DNA of 29,663 nucleotides, from assembly GCA_046758845.1 (NCBI GenBank), contig JBHIBA010000018.1:1-29663 (forward strand). Reading direction: 5' to 3'. The position numbers and the translations under genes are program-made. Positions 6,941-15,115 of the stretch are shown here, one piece after another. How positions within the stretch are numbered: position 1 is the stretch's first letter; each line of letters starts with the position of its first letter. Source of the stretch: JBHIBA01 sp046758845. Its GTDB lineage: Bacteria > UBA8248 > JACPRG01 > G963555815. The notes beneath the pieces were generated by a model that had not been told where the DNA came from, did not search any database, and was given only the letters and a program-made list of their open reading frames with translations.

Positions 6941-7454
6941 AAAGGCGTAACCCTTAAGATTCAATGGGTTATGAGAGAGACGCGCTTTGTGCCTCATGGT
7001 GGTGTGTAAACCATACGGACATTTGCTTACGGTGTCTCGAGAGAAACGGCCGAATTAGAAAGGGAAATAAGAGGCTTATATTAAAGGAGACGATCTGTTA
7101 AGAATCGTGACAAGTCGCAATTTCTGACGAAAAAAGGGAAAAGCGGTGTAGGCCTCCGGAATTGAGCAGGTCCTTGGGAGTTTCAACCAGGATTTCCAAA
7201 TTCAACCCTACTTTTATACCTTTGTGAGGGTTCGCGTCGCCCGGGCCCCTCGCCACTTCCTTCGAGTCCGGGGCCTCGGGCACGGTGTAGCGCCCCTCCT
7301 CAGTCCGATTCAGATTCATTCCTGGCAACTCGAATCAGAACGTCCCCTCTCAGCGACTGCGGTCTCCTCGCATCCCGTCTGGCTGAATTCAGGACGAAGT
7401 TCGACGCCGGCTCTTGGCTCGCCGCCTGTCCGCAGATGTGAGCCGCGAGGATTC

Positions 7455-7553
7455 GGAACTCCTCAATGACGCTCACGGTCTCCAACGACGTTTCCATCAC
7501 CGTGCGTGCTGTGCCGAAAAAATTGGTTCCGGCGTGCAAGAATTTGGCTACAT
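7455..7553. repeat. Diverged repeat block, copy 1
   Basis: About 99 bp here matches 9727-9824 at roughly three quarters of positions by eye, including TCTCCAACGACG, ATCACCGTGC and a TGCCGAAAAA stretch. On the minus strand both copies stay open and share FFG..xTV M..SLETV-type residues; on the plus strand copy 2 has a stop. The two copies flank the sigma-54 activator gene. Confidence 0.55.
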
Positions 7554-7996
7554 GCCAAGTCTATCTGGATAGTTCCGGCTTGAGATTCGATAAGGTTCAG
7601 AGAGCTAAGGGTGGTCATTCAGAGGAAAACAATGAGGGGGACGCTCTCTTGACTGTCGGGCGTCCAAACCAAGGATCGACCTTCTGCCGTTCGCTGGAGG
7701 TCCTCAAGGGGGATCAGGAAATGAGGTTGACGGACTTGCAGAATGGAGTGACCGGCTTCGAGGCACCGTGCCGTATGGCGCCTACGTCGCAGACACTCCG
7801 GAGCGGCTCCTTCGAAATCAAGCCCAGCCTCAGCCAGGTGATGAAGGAGGCGCGGCCGGTCAGGGATGTCCTCATTGAGATCTTCAGGATGGGTCCCACC
7901 CAAGTTCTCGCCCCCGCCCCGATAGTTGAGAAGACCACGGTTAGCCCCTCTCGACGGAGGTCCGGCAAAGTTACGCTATGGGACGAGCTCACGTAG
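7466..7996 (+). CDS. Doubtful hypothetical ORF
   Basis: Not recognised. A 176-codon frame begins at ATG 7466 without a visible ribosome binding site. It has no signal peptide, membrane helix or known motif, and its composition does not clearly look coding. The one reason to keep it is its C-terminus, SGKVTLWDELT, which resembles the C-terminus of the frame ending at 10563 (KKTSLWDEW); the beginning also falls in the repeat shared with 9727-9824. It may be a fast-evolving or decayed paralogue. The surrounding stretch 6942-8133 holds no better gene candidate. Confidence 0.22.
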   Translation: MTLTVSNDVSITVRAVPKKLVPACKNLATCQVYLDSSGLRFDKVQRAKGGHSEENNEGDALLTVGRPNQGSTFCRSLEVLKGDQEMRLTDLQNGVTGFEAPCRMAPTSQTLRSGSFEIKPSLSQVMKEARPVRDVLIEIFRMGPTQVLAPAPIVEKTTVSPSRRRSGKVTLWDELT

Positions 7997-8133
7997 GGGC
8001 GCCGAACCAGCCGATGCATTCATTCATAGACATGTTGGTTGGCTCAACCGCACACTCGCGCGGAACGCAGCGAAAGTAAACATCCTCATATCTCAGTGGA
8101 AAGGAAAACCTGCCTATCCCTGGGGGCCGCTCC

Positions 8134-9645
8134 GTGAACATGGGGAATCAACTATCCACGAAATCGAGAGCGGGAGGGGGCGTGAGAGTCGGCCTCTACC
8201 CCCTAATCGAAGCGATCGACAGATTCATTTCCTTGCCCGAGGAAGAACGCTGCCGGCTTCTGCTGGGAGATGTATCCCGTCTTTTGGCGGCCGACTGCTC
8301 GGTCATCCTGCGTGTCTGCCAGGAAGAGGGCTGGGCCAAGGTCCTCTATTGCCTGGAGAGGAATGAGCTGAGCGGACTGACCCTGCCCCTGTCCGAGTGT
8401 CCCGAGCTGGCCGAGATAGGTTACATTCTCAACCCCATGAGCATCCGTCTTTCCCAGGATTCCCGTCTCTTGGAGCGACTGGGCATCGCGGTCGAGCATC
8501 AGCAGGCGAGAGGGGCGGCTCTCTGCCCTATCACGAACGGGAACATCGCCTCCGCTCTCCTTCTGATCAGGGCCGATGAGACTTTCCCAGAGAGCGCAGC
8601 CCGCGTTCTCGCCCAGATGGCCAGTGCGGTCAAGGTCTTGTTCACCTCGGCCCAAGACCCGAGTTCGGCCTCTTTTTCCGAAGAGGTCCCCTCTGAGGTC
8701 GAGGAAACAGACATTGAGATGGTCGGCGCTTCCGAGGCGATGCGACGGGTTTTCTCGACGATCCGCAAGTTCGCTTCTGTCGATGCCCCGGTCCTCATCA
8801 TGGGGGAAAGCGGGACGGGAAAGGAGCTCTCCGCCCTGAGCATCCATGAGCGGAGCTCGCGGAAAAAGGGCCCCTTCGTCCCCATCAACTGCGGCGCCAT
8901 TCCCGAAAACCTCCTGGAATCGGAACTCTTCGGCTACGAAAAGGGCGCCTTCACCGGGGCCTATGGCCGGAAGAAGGGCAAGGTGGAAGTGGCTGACGGG
9001 GGGACCCTTTTCCTCGATGAGGTCGGGGAACTCCCCTTCGCCCTTCAGGTCAAGCTTCTGCGGTTCCTTGAGGGCTACCAGTTTGAGCGGGTGGGCGGGA
9101 ACCAGACCTTGGAGGTGGATGTTCGCGTGATTGCCGCCACCAACAAGGACCTCTCCCGGGCGGTGCGGGCCGGGGAGTTTCGGGAAGACCTCTTCTACCG
9201 CCTGGCCGTTCTTTCGCTGTCCATGCCCCCCTTGCGGGAAAGGGGGGAGGACCCGGTCATCATGGCCCGGGTCTTTCTCCAAAGGTATGTGAAGGAGTCC
9301 AACGGGGCCGTGAAGGGCTTCGTCCCCGAGGCCCTGGATGCCATCCGGAGCTGCCCCTGGCCGGGGAACATCCGGGAGCTGGTCAACATCATCCGCCGGG
9401 CCGTGGTCTTGGCCGAGGGGGAGCTGTTGACTCCGTCCGACCTCGTGGGTCTGGAACAGCCAGATAAGGAAACGCCTGCCTCTTCTCTGATTGCCGCGAG
9501 GGAGCGCCTGGAACGGGAGTTCATCCAGAATTCCCTCTCCCGCAACGAACGGAACATTGCCCGCGCAGCCCGAGAGCTCGGCGTCAGCCGCCCCCACCTG
9601 TACGGCCTCATGAAAAAGTATAACCTCTCGCCAAAGGCGTCGTAG
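8134..9645 (+). CDS. Sigma-54-dependent transcriptional activator (GAF-AAA+-Fis)
   Basis: Bacterial enhancer-binding protein of 503 aa that remodels sigma-54 RNA polymerase. An N-terminal GAF-like sensory region (about residues 20-190) precedes the AAA+ domain, which has Walker A GESGTGKE, the sigma-54 contact loop ESELFGYEKGAFTGA, Walker B GGTLFLDEVGEL, the FREDLFYRL segment and the WPGNIREL box. A Fis-type HTH closes the protein (NIARAARELGVSRPHLYGLMKKY). This HTH resembles that of PrsR-type regulators. No receiver domain is present, so it should respond to a ligand or partner rather than to phosphorylation. GTG at 8134 or ATG at 8140 are both possible starts. Its likely local target is the -24/-12 promoter of the Flp pilin gene. 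Confidence 0.93.
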   Translation: MNMGNQLSTKSRAGGGVRVGLYPLIEAIDRFISLPEEERCRLLLGDVSRLLAADCSVILRVCQEEGWAKVLYCLERNELSGLTLPLSECPELAEIGYILNPMSIRLSQDSRLLERLGIAVEHQQARGAALCPITNGNIASALLLIRADETFPESAARVLAQMASAVKVLFTSAQDPSSASFSEEVPSEVEETDIEMVGASEAMRRVFSTIRKFASVDAPVLIMGESGTGKELSALSIHERSSRKKGPFVPINCGAIPENLLESELFGYEKGAFTGAYGRKKGKVEVADGGTLFLDEVGELPFALQVKLLRFLEGYQFERVGGNQTLEVDVRVIAATNKDLSRAVRAGEFREDLFYRLAVLSLSMPPLRERGEDPVIMARVFLQRYVKESNGAVKGFVPEALDAIRSCPWPGNIRELVNIIRRAVVLAEGELLTPSDLVGLEQPDKETPASSLIAARERLEREFIQNSLSRNERNIARAARELGVSRPHLYGLMKKYNLSPKAS

Positions 9646-9726
9646 CGCTTTCTTTCTGACAGGGGTTAAGTTTTCTTCTCCTCACCACCGCACTTATCGC
9701 CTGCGCGAGTATTTCCAAAGGGCTTG

Positions 9727-9824
9727 GGAACTCCTCAACGGGGTAACTGTCTCCAACGACGCCATCATCACCGTGCCTGGCATGCCGAAAAAGTAGGCTC
9801 CGCGGTGCAAGAAATCGGCCACAT
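9727..9824. repeat. Diverged repeat block, copy 2
   Basis: Partner of 7455-7553, just downstream of the sigma-54 activator gene. GGAACTCCTCAA starts both copies, and a GGC[CT]ACAT stretch ends both. In the plus-strand frame corresponding to the 7466 ORF this copy carries a stop after PGMPKK. Confidence 0.55.
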
Positions 9825-10116
9825 CCTCGTCCCAATAACTGGAGTCGTTGGATCTATAGAGAACCGCCGGGGTCCGTCGTGGTGGAAGGGGCTCCTCTTC
9901 CCCGGAGAGGGCGGCAATGTCAACTCCCAGTTCATTAGACAGCGAAACGCGACCCTCCGGACAGGGAGCACCTTCATCCCTGACCCTGATTTTCACCTTG
10001 GGGAGAGAGGCGATCAAAAGGTGAATACCTCGTTGTCCGGACTCTCGGCAGTTACACGTTTTGGTCGTCGCGGGCTTCCTTCTCGCTTCTCAATCAATTC
10101 TCCGCTCGGGAGGCTG

Positions 10117-10563
10117 GTGCCGACTTTGAAAACCTTCGCCCAACAACTCATCGAACTGCTCAGAAAGATGGATGACCGTCTGGCTGGGGCTGGTGAGAAG
10201 GTGAAGCTTCGCCAATGGACGCGGAAGGCGGGCCTGACGCTATCGGAAAAGGGAATTTCGGCGTGTCGGCGGTGGCGATGGTGGGGATGGTGGATGGTGG
10301 ATAGCCTCTTCTGCGGTATTTGTTTAGTCATGTTGTTCGGTCCCCCGCTGACGGCCAAAATGAGCGTTGCGTTCGTTGTCTTGTCTGCGGGCCTGCCGTG
10401 GCTCACTGTGGCGACAATGGCCGCAGGGGCGGGGGTGATAGCTCTGACCGTTTATGTGCCTTCGGCCATGTCGGCTAAAAGCGCCGTGGTCTCCGAGCTT
10501 CCCAGTGGCTGGCCCAAGCAGGCGCGCCCCGCGAAGAAGACTTCCCTCTGGGACGAGTGGTAA
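10117..10563 (+). CDS. Hypothetical membrane protein (uncertain start)
   Basis: Not recognised. The frame is open from 9724, but only its latter part looks protein-like: an amphipathic stretch (TLKTFAQQLIELLRKMDDR), a basic Trp-rich linker, then two or three hydrophobic segments (SLFCGICLVMLFGPPL; SVAFVVLSAGLPWLTVATM; AGAGVIALTVYVPSAM) and a basic tail ending KKTSLWDEW. The GTG at 10117 has GGGAGG close upstream; ATG 10168 is an alternative. The TSLWDEW ending is shared with the doubtful ORF ending at 7996. It lies between the sigma-54 activator and the polymerase operon with no clear operon link to either. Confidence 0.35.
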   Translation: MPTLKTFAQQLIELLRKMDDRLAGAGEKVKLRQWTRKAGLTLSEKGISACRRWRWWGWWMVDSLFCGICLVMLFGPPLTAKMSVAFVVLSAGLPWLTVATMAAGAGVIALTVYVPSAMSAKSAVVSELPSGWPKQARPAKKTSLWDEW

Positions 10564-10869
10564 TACTGATCTGAGTCCGGCAGTCTGCATTTAGCGTCTT
10601 GATTGCCTCCTTGTGGTTCTCTCGCGCCAGACGGTCAAGGCCTTCGCCAGGGGGTCCTGGTTTTCCCCGCTCATTGCTCCCTCCCTTTTCTGCGTGAGAT
10701 CGGTTCGGCGGCCCGGTTGACGGAGCTCGTGCACTCGACGCTCGAATTCAATCGCCCTGGTGTTCGTGTCTTATTCGCTCTAGGCCCTCACGATCGTTTC
10801 GCCGCCTGAAACCGACGAAAACCGCATCCGACAGCCCAGCCGTAAAAATCTGATCAGCGCAATTTGGGC
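10564..10869. other. Gap without a supported gene
   Basis: About 300 bp before the polymerase operon promoter. A 68-codon frame exists on the plus strand, but it has no ribosome binding site or recognisable motif. No terminator with a T-run is seen. Confidence 0.4.
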
Positions 10870-10898
10870 TTGACAAGCTCGAAGCTTGGAGCTACTTT
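10870..10898 (+). promoter_or_regulatory. Sigma-70-type promoter of polymerase operon
   Basis: A consensus TTGACA at 10870-10875 is followed after 17 bp by TACTTT at 10893-10898. A second -10-like TATAAT lies at 10912-10917, without a well-spaced -35. The first coding start (GTG 10943) is about 40 bp downstream. Confidence 0.6.
10874..10888. promoter_or_regulatory. Candidate operator palindrome inside the promoter
   Basis: CAAGCT-CGA-AGCTTG is a perfect six-base inverted repeat lying between the -35 and -10 boxes of the polymerase operon. A dimeric repressor bound here would block RNA polymerase. It does not match the E. coli or Bacillus LexA boxes, but LexA sites vary by phylum. Confidence 0.45.
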
Positions 10899-10942
10899 CG
10901 TATGAGTTTCGTATAATCCAAACCGTTCCCGAGGGTTTTCCC

Positions 10943-11620
10943 GTGTCCCCTGCCATCCTCGGCCCTGCTTCTTACGGTATTCCCCTGGAATCCCTTGTGG
11001 GCGAGGTGGGTTTCTCAATGCCGAGAGATCGCATGCTCTTGGGGGGGAACCTGTCCCTCGCCGCCGCGGCCCTCCTGTCGGGGGTCCTCGCCTCACAGGG
11101 AGGTCGGGTTCTCTTCGTGGATGGGGCCAATGCCTTCGACCCCTATATCGTGGCTCGCTATGTGCGCCGCATCGGCCTGCATCCCAGGGACATCCTGGAC
11201 CGGGAGGACTTCCTTCTCGCCCGGGCCTTCACCTGTCATCAGCTCACGATCCTGCTGGAGGAACGGGTTCACGAGCGTCTGGAAAAAGACCCCGCCTTTC
11301 TCGTCGTCTCGGGACCCCTTCACACCTTCATGGACGAGAGCGTTCCCTGGCGGGAGGTCAGAGCGCTCTTCCGGCGGCTGCACAGGGCGCTTGGCAAGCT
11401 GAGCGAGGGAGCCCCCGTCCTGCTGGCCCAGCCTCCGGTGCACGGCTCCCGGCAACGGCGCATCCTCTTTCGCGAGCTTACCTCTCTGGTCGAAACCGTG
11501 GCCTTGGTGGAGGAGGACGAGTGGGGGCCGAGGGTCAGGGTGATCAAGCCCGTGACAAAGATACTCAGGCCCAGGGATGGAGGGAATTTCGGCCTCCTGG
11601 CGAATCGGGAGGAGTCGTAG
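10943..11620 (+). CDS. RecA/Rad55-fold protein lacking Walker motifs (PolB2 partner)
   Basis: A 225-aa protein with the strand-helix order of a RecA-superfamily core: MLLGGNLSLAAAALLSGVLA where the P-loop helix should be, then GGRVLFVDGANAFDPYIVAR (the 'vlyID.E..F...R' region), a helix region, AFLVVSGPLHTF at the Walker B strand and APVLLAQPPVHG near the C-terminus. No G-x4-GK[ST] is present, and the Walker B aspartate position is Ser, so ATP hydrolysis is unlikely. Inactive RecA-like proteins such as ImuA and SulA serve as partners of translesion polymerases or as regulators. GTG 10943 is chosen because GAGGG sits seven to eight bases upstream; the open frame further up overlaps the promoter. 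The stop directly abuts the next gene. Confidence 0.65.
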   Translation: MSPAILGPASYGIPLESLVGEVGFSMPRDRMLLGGNLSLAAAALLSGVLASQGGRVLFVDGANAFDPYIVARYVRRIGLHPRDILDREDFLLARAFTCHQLTILLEERVHERLEKDPAFLVVSGPLHTFMDESVPWREVRALFRRLHRALGKLSEGAPVLLAQPPVHGSRQRRILFRELTSLVETVALVEEDEWGPRVRVIKPVTKILRPRDGGNFGLLANREES

Positions 11621-11938
11621 ATGGGACGGACGGTCTACCCCTTTAGCCAGGTCCTTGAGGAAGAGGAAAGAGCGCTGGGCCAGTACAGAAGGGCCTTGAG
11701 AAAAGAGGACCAGGAAGCCTTCGACCATCTCTTCGCCTCCGCTAAGCACCACGTGGCTCCTTCCGTCTATGCGGGCCATCCGTGGCCGATGGACCTGATC
11801 CTCCTCTCCGCGCTCATCGAGCAGCAGAAGTCGATCGACAAGCTCCTCCTTCTTCAGGCGGAGGTCGAGCATCTGAGGAATGAGGTTGCCTCGCTGAGAC
11901 AGGAGGTGAACCGGCTTGGGGCTCATGGAGACGGTTGA
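11621..11938 (+). CDS. Small helical protein of the PolB2 operon
   Basis: A 105-aa hydrophilic, almost entirely helical protein with no named family known to me. It has an acidic N-terminal helix (VLEEEERALGQYRRALRKED), a central YAGHPWPMDLILLSALIEQQ segment and a C-terminal heptad-like helix (LLLQAEVEHLRNEVASLRQ) likely to form a coiled coil. The ATG follows immediately after the stop of the RecA-like gene, with GGAGGA in the end of that gene. Its own end overlaps the polymerase start by 23 bp. The packed arrangement suggests a subunit bridging the RecA-like protein and the polymerase, perhaps as a dimerisation module. That role is inference. Confidence 0.75.
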   Translation: MGRTVYPFSQVLEEEERALGQYRRALRKEDQEAFDHLFASAKHHVAPSVYAGHPWPMDLILLSALIEQQKSIDKLLLLQAEVEHLRNEVASLRQEVNRLGAHGDG

Positions 11939-14120
11939 GGGAACGCTCTTCGACGTTTACATCGTAGGCGCAGAGGCTCGGCTGTGGGTCCTCACAAGGG
12001 AGGGCCCAAGACTCCTCCGCCACGCCTATCGCCCCAGGGTCTACCTGGAGGGAAAAGAAGCGCCCCTGAATCGGCTTGTGGGTCTCCTCCAGGGCCGGCG
12101 TCTCATCAACGGCGCAAGGTGGACGGAGAAGGCCGAGTTCTGGTCGGGGGAACACGTCCGGGTTCTGGAGCTTGAGGTTACAGGGGCAGCTCACTACGAA
12201 AAACTCTCCCAGGTGCTCCCTGACCATGAAGGCCCCCTGCGCATCTATAATGCGGACCTCCCTCTCCCGCAGGCTTACCTCTATGAAACGGGGCTCTTTC
12301 CGTGCGGGAAGCTTCGGGCGGAACTGCGAGGCGATGAGGCCCACACGATTGAGGCAACCGAATCCCCTTGGGAGGACTTCCGACTCCCCGACCTCAAGGT
12401 GCTGGAGCTTGAGCCTTTGGGAGAGTCCCCGGGTCAGCTTCCAGGGATCCGGGTGACCTGGGAAGGCAGGGATTATGAGATCCAGCCCGAGGGACCGGAT
12501 GAGCTCGTCTCGGAGTTGAACTCCCTGCTCGACTCGGCCGATCCCGATCTGATCCTCACCACACAGGGCGATCCATTTCTCTTTCCCTGGCTCCTTCGCG
12601 CCGAGGCGCTGGCGAAGACAGGTCTACATCTGGACCGTGATCCAGGGGCGCCCCGGCGCCCGCTAAGGAGCGAGGGACGCTCTTACTTCACTTACGGCCG
12701 GATTCTCTACTCGCCCCCTCGCTACCCTCTCTACGGACGCTGGCACATCGACCGGGACACCTCCTTCATGTACGCCGAAGGCGGCCTGGAGGGCATCGTG
12801 GAGCTTTCCCGCCTCTCGAAGATCCCCGTTCAGGCCTCGGCTCGATCCTCGCCCGGAACGGCCATCTCCTCCATGCAGCTCGATGAGGCTTTCCGGCAAG
12901 ACATCCCGATTCCCTGGCGCAAGGGGGAACCCGAAGCCTTCAAGACCCCTTGGACCCTCTTCATCGCCGACAAAGGAGGGTTGACCTACGCCCCCCAGGT
13001 CGGGGCCTTCGAGAACGTCGCCGAGATCGATTTCGCCTCCATGTACCCAGCCATCATGGTGGCCCACAACGTCTCGCCGGAGACGGTCTTGTGTCCTTGC
13101 TGCGAGGCGGACGGCGCCAGAGTCCCCGAGTCGGGCTATCACCTTTGCAGGCGCAGGGAGGGCCTGGTTCCCAGGGTGTTGGCCCCGATCCTCAGGCGCA
13201 GAGAGGAGTACAAGCGGCTGAAGCGGGAGGCGAAGACCGAGGAAGACCGGACTCGTTTTGATCGGCGCCAGAGGGCCCTCAAATGGGTGCTGGTGACCTG
13301 CTTCGGCTATCTCGGTTACCGGAATGCGCGTTTCGGCAGGATCGAGGCCCATGAGGCCGTGACGGCCTTCGGACGGGAGACATTGCTTCAGGCCAAGGAG
13401 GTGGCGGAGGGAAAGGGCTACCGGATGCTCCACGCCCTGACCGATTCTCTCTGGATCCAGGGTGAGGACGTGAGCGAAGCGGCCCTGGAGGCGCTCGTCG
13501 GCGAAGTGAGGAAACGGACACACATCCCCATGGCCCTGGAGGGCGTCTACCGATGGGTGCACTTCCTGCCCTCGAAGCAGAGGCCCAAGGTCGGCGTGCC
13601 AAGCCGGTTCTTCGGAATCTTCTGCGGTGGGGGGATGAAGGCGAGGGGGATTGCGTATCGAAGGCGGGACACGCCTCGTTTCATCCGGGAAGCCCAGCTT
13701 TCGGCGCTGAAGGTCCTCAGCGCCGCCAGGGATTTGAGTGAGTACCAAGACCTCATCCCGAAGGCGGCGGAAGAGCTCGAGTGGCGGCGAGAGGCTCTGC
13801 GGGCGGGGAATGTCTTTTCACACCACCTTCTCTTGAGTCGGCGGATGAGCCGCGATGCATCCAGCTACAAGGTGGACAACTGGACGGCCTTGGCGGCGAA
13901 GCAGTATGAGAGGGCCGGGATCAGGCTGCATCCGGGGGAGACGGTCTCTTTCCTGCTTAAAAACGTCAAGGACCCGGTGAAGGAAGAACGCGTGCGGGCA
14001 GCGCCTTTTATCCGTCCTGAGGATGGTTACGATGTCGAAAAGTATGAGGGGCTGCTGGACCGTGCCGCCGAAGAGCTTTGGATCGCGTTAAGGACCAATC
14101 ACCTCAGCCGGGAAAGGTGA
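11916..14120 (+). CDS. B-family DNA polymerase, PolB2-like, proofreading residues lost
   Basis: A 734-aa PolB. Motif A is EIDFASMYPAIM with metal-binding Asp372. Motif B is K456-WVLVTCFGYLG, with the usual Asn-Ser-x-Tyr changed to V-T-C-F. Motif C is HALTDS, which keeps the key Asp510 but has Leu508 for the first Asp of DTD. The exonuclease region is degraded: Exo I FDIE appears as LELE (163-166), and Exo II reads TTQGDPFLFPWL, without the Asn and Asp ligands. A CPCC...C insertion follows motif A. The two metal Asp residues suggest activity; missing proofreading suggests a low-fidelity or translesion enzyme, as proposed for archaeal PolB2/Dpo2. TTG 11916 has AGGAGG nine bases upstream; ATG 11925 is the alternative. 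It is the third gene of a compact operon. Confidence 0.9.
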   Translation: MGLMETVEGTLFDVYIVGAEARLWVLTREGPRLLRHAYRPRVYLEGKEAPLNRLVGLLQGRRLINGARWTEKAEFWSGEHVRVLELEVTGAAHYEKLSQVLPDHEGPLRIYNADLPLPQAYLYETGLFPCGKLRAELRGDEAHTIEATESPWEDFRLPDLKVLELEPLGESPGQLPGIRVTWEGRDYEIQPEGPDELVSELNSLLDSADPDLILTTQGDPFLFPWLLRAEALAKTGLHLDRDPGAPRRPLRSEGRSYFTYGRILYSPPRYPLYGRWHIDRDTSFMYAEGGLEGIVELSRLSKIPVQASARSSPGTAISSMQLDEAFRQDIPIPWRKGEPEAFKTPWTLFIADKGGLTYAPQVGAFENVAEIDFASMYPAIMVAHNVSPETVLCPCCEADGARVPESGYHLCRRREGLVPRVLAPILRRREEYKRLKREAKTEEDRTRFDRRQRALKWVLVTCFGYLGYRNARFGRIEAHEAVTAFGRETLLQAKEVAEGKGYRMLHALTDSLWIQGEDVSEAALEALVGEVRKRTHIPMALEGVYRWVHFLPSKQRPKVGVPSRFFGIFCGGGMKARGIAYRRRDTPRFIREAQLSALKVLSAARDLSEYQDLIPKAAEELEWRREALRAGNVFSHHLLLSRRMSRDASSYKVDNWTALAAKQYERAGIRLHPGETVSFLLKNVKDPVKEERVRAAPFIRPEDGYDVEKYEGLLDRAAEELWIALRTNHLSRER

Positions 14121-15115
14121 TTGGAGGGACCCTTCTCGACGTTGCCCTCATCGGCAGGGGTCCGGCTGTGATTCCCTGCGTTGCCGCCGCAGGGTTCCGC
14201 TTCTTTCCCGGCCCATACTTCTGCGAGGGCCCCCGTACGCGCCCACCAGCTCAGGACGGACAGAAGAATACATGGGATGAAGAGAAACGGGCTCACCCCG
14301 CAAATGCCGAAACCGGAAAGTCTACGTAACTCGCCTCGGTTGATGCCCATGAGCCATTGGTTCAGGATGTTCTGCTGGAACCCCAAGCGATTCAAGGCGC
14401 TCTGAAGCCAACCGCCGGGATCGTGCTCCCAAGAGATGAACCGCACTTTGGTCACCTTCAGCCCGACGAGCGTCAACAGGTGAGAGAGAGACTCGGGGGT
14501 GAAGTGGAAAAGATGGCGAGGGACGTCCAAATGCTGCCAATGGGGGCCCGCAAGTCGCGCTTGCCAGCTGGCCATATTGGGAACCGCCGCGATCAGGTTG
14601 CCTCCCGGCTTCAGGAGGTGAGAGACGTTTCGTAAGGCGTTCAGCGGGTCCGGAAGATGCTCCAGAACGTGAAAGAGAAGGACAAGGTCGAATCTGGGCT
14701 CCGGCCGGAGGGCTTCAAGGCCCCCAACATAGACTGGCAATCCCAGCGCGTGAGCCGCGAAAGAGGCGGCCTCGGGCGTGCGCTCCGTGCCGACCACCAG
14801 CCAGCCGTGGTCGCGCAGAACCTCTAGCATCCACCCCGCACCAAAGCCGATTTCCAAAGCCAAGCCTTTCCGCCCCAATCTGCGGACCCACTTTCTGACG
14901 CGAAGCCGGTACAGGGCGCGAAGCAGATGCCTGACGAGGGTTCCATACGACCGATACGCTGATGGATAGTAGGGATCCAGAACGGTCGGCTGCGGCCAAG
15001 TGAACGCAATCCCGCACCCAGGGCACCGATAAACGGTGAAAATCTCCCCCGAGAAATAATCTCTTGTGTAAAACAGTTTCAATACATCATTGGACCCACA
15101 GACCTTACAATCCAT
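14099..15115 (-). CDS. Class I SAM-dependent methyltransferase with N-terminal zinc ribbon
   Basis: A 338-aa protein. The N-terminus MDCKVCGSND...YRCPGCGIAFTWP is a CxxC/CxxC zinc ribbon common in methyltransferases of cell-surface glycan clusters. A Methyltransf_23-type core follows: ALEIGFGAGWMLEVL (motif I), VVGTERTPEAA, FDLVLLFHVLEHLPDPLNAL and LKPGGNLIAAVPN, then HWQHLDVPRHLFHFTPESL. A hydrophobic stretch near residues 275-297 (SPFLFIPCILLSVLSWWA) may anchor it to the membrane. ATG 15113-15115 has AGGGAAG upstream. It converges on the polymerase gene and overlaps its end by 22 bp. The substrate is unknown; no glycosyltransferases are nearby. Confidence 0.88.
   Translation of the reverse strand: MDCKVCGSNDVLKLFYTRDYFSGEIFTVYRCPGCGIAFTWPQPTVLDPYYPSAYRSYGTLVRHLLRALYRLRVRKWVRRLGRKGLALEIGFGAGWMLEVLRDHGWLVVGTERTPEAASFAAHALGLPVYVGGLEALRPEPRFDLVLLFHVLEHLPDPLNALRNVSHLLKPGGNLIAAVPNMASWQARLAGPHWQHLDVPRHLFHFTPESLSHLLTLVGLKVTKVRFISWEHDPGGWLQSALNRLGFQQNILNQWLMGINRGELRRLSGFGICGVSPFLFIPCILLSVLSWWARTGALAEVWAGKEAEPCGGNAGNHSRTPADEGNVEKGPSNHLSRLR

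Noticed and set aside
7098..7328. Minus-strand frame of about 70 codons upstream of the sigma-54 promoter
   Set aside because: Start context is poor and nothing is recognisable; left as unsupported.
8203..9597. 464-codon minus-strand frame opposite the sigma-54 activator
   Set aside because: Shadow of a strongly conserved AAA+ gene; no domain or ribosome site.
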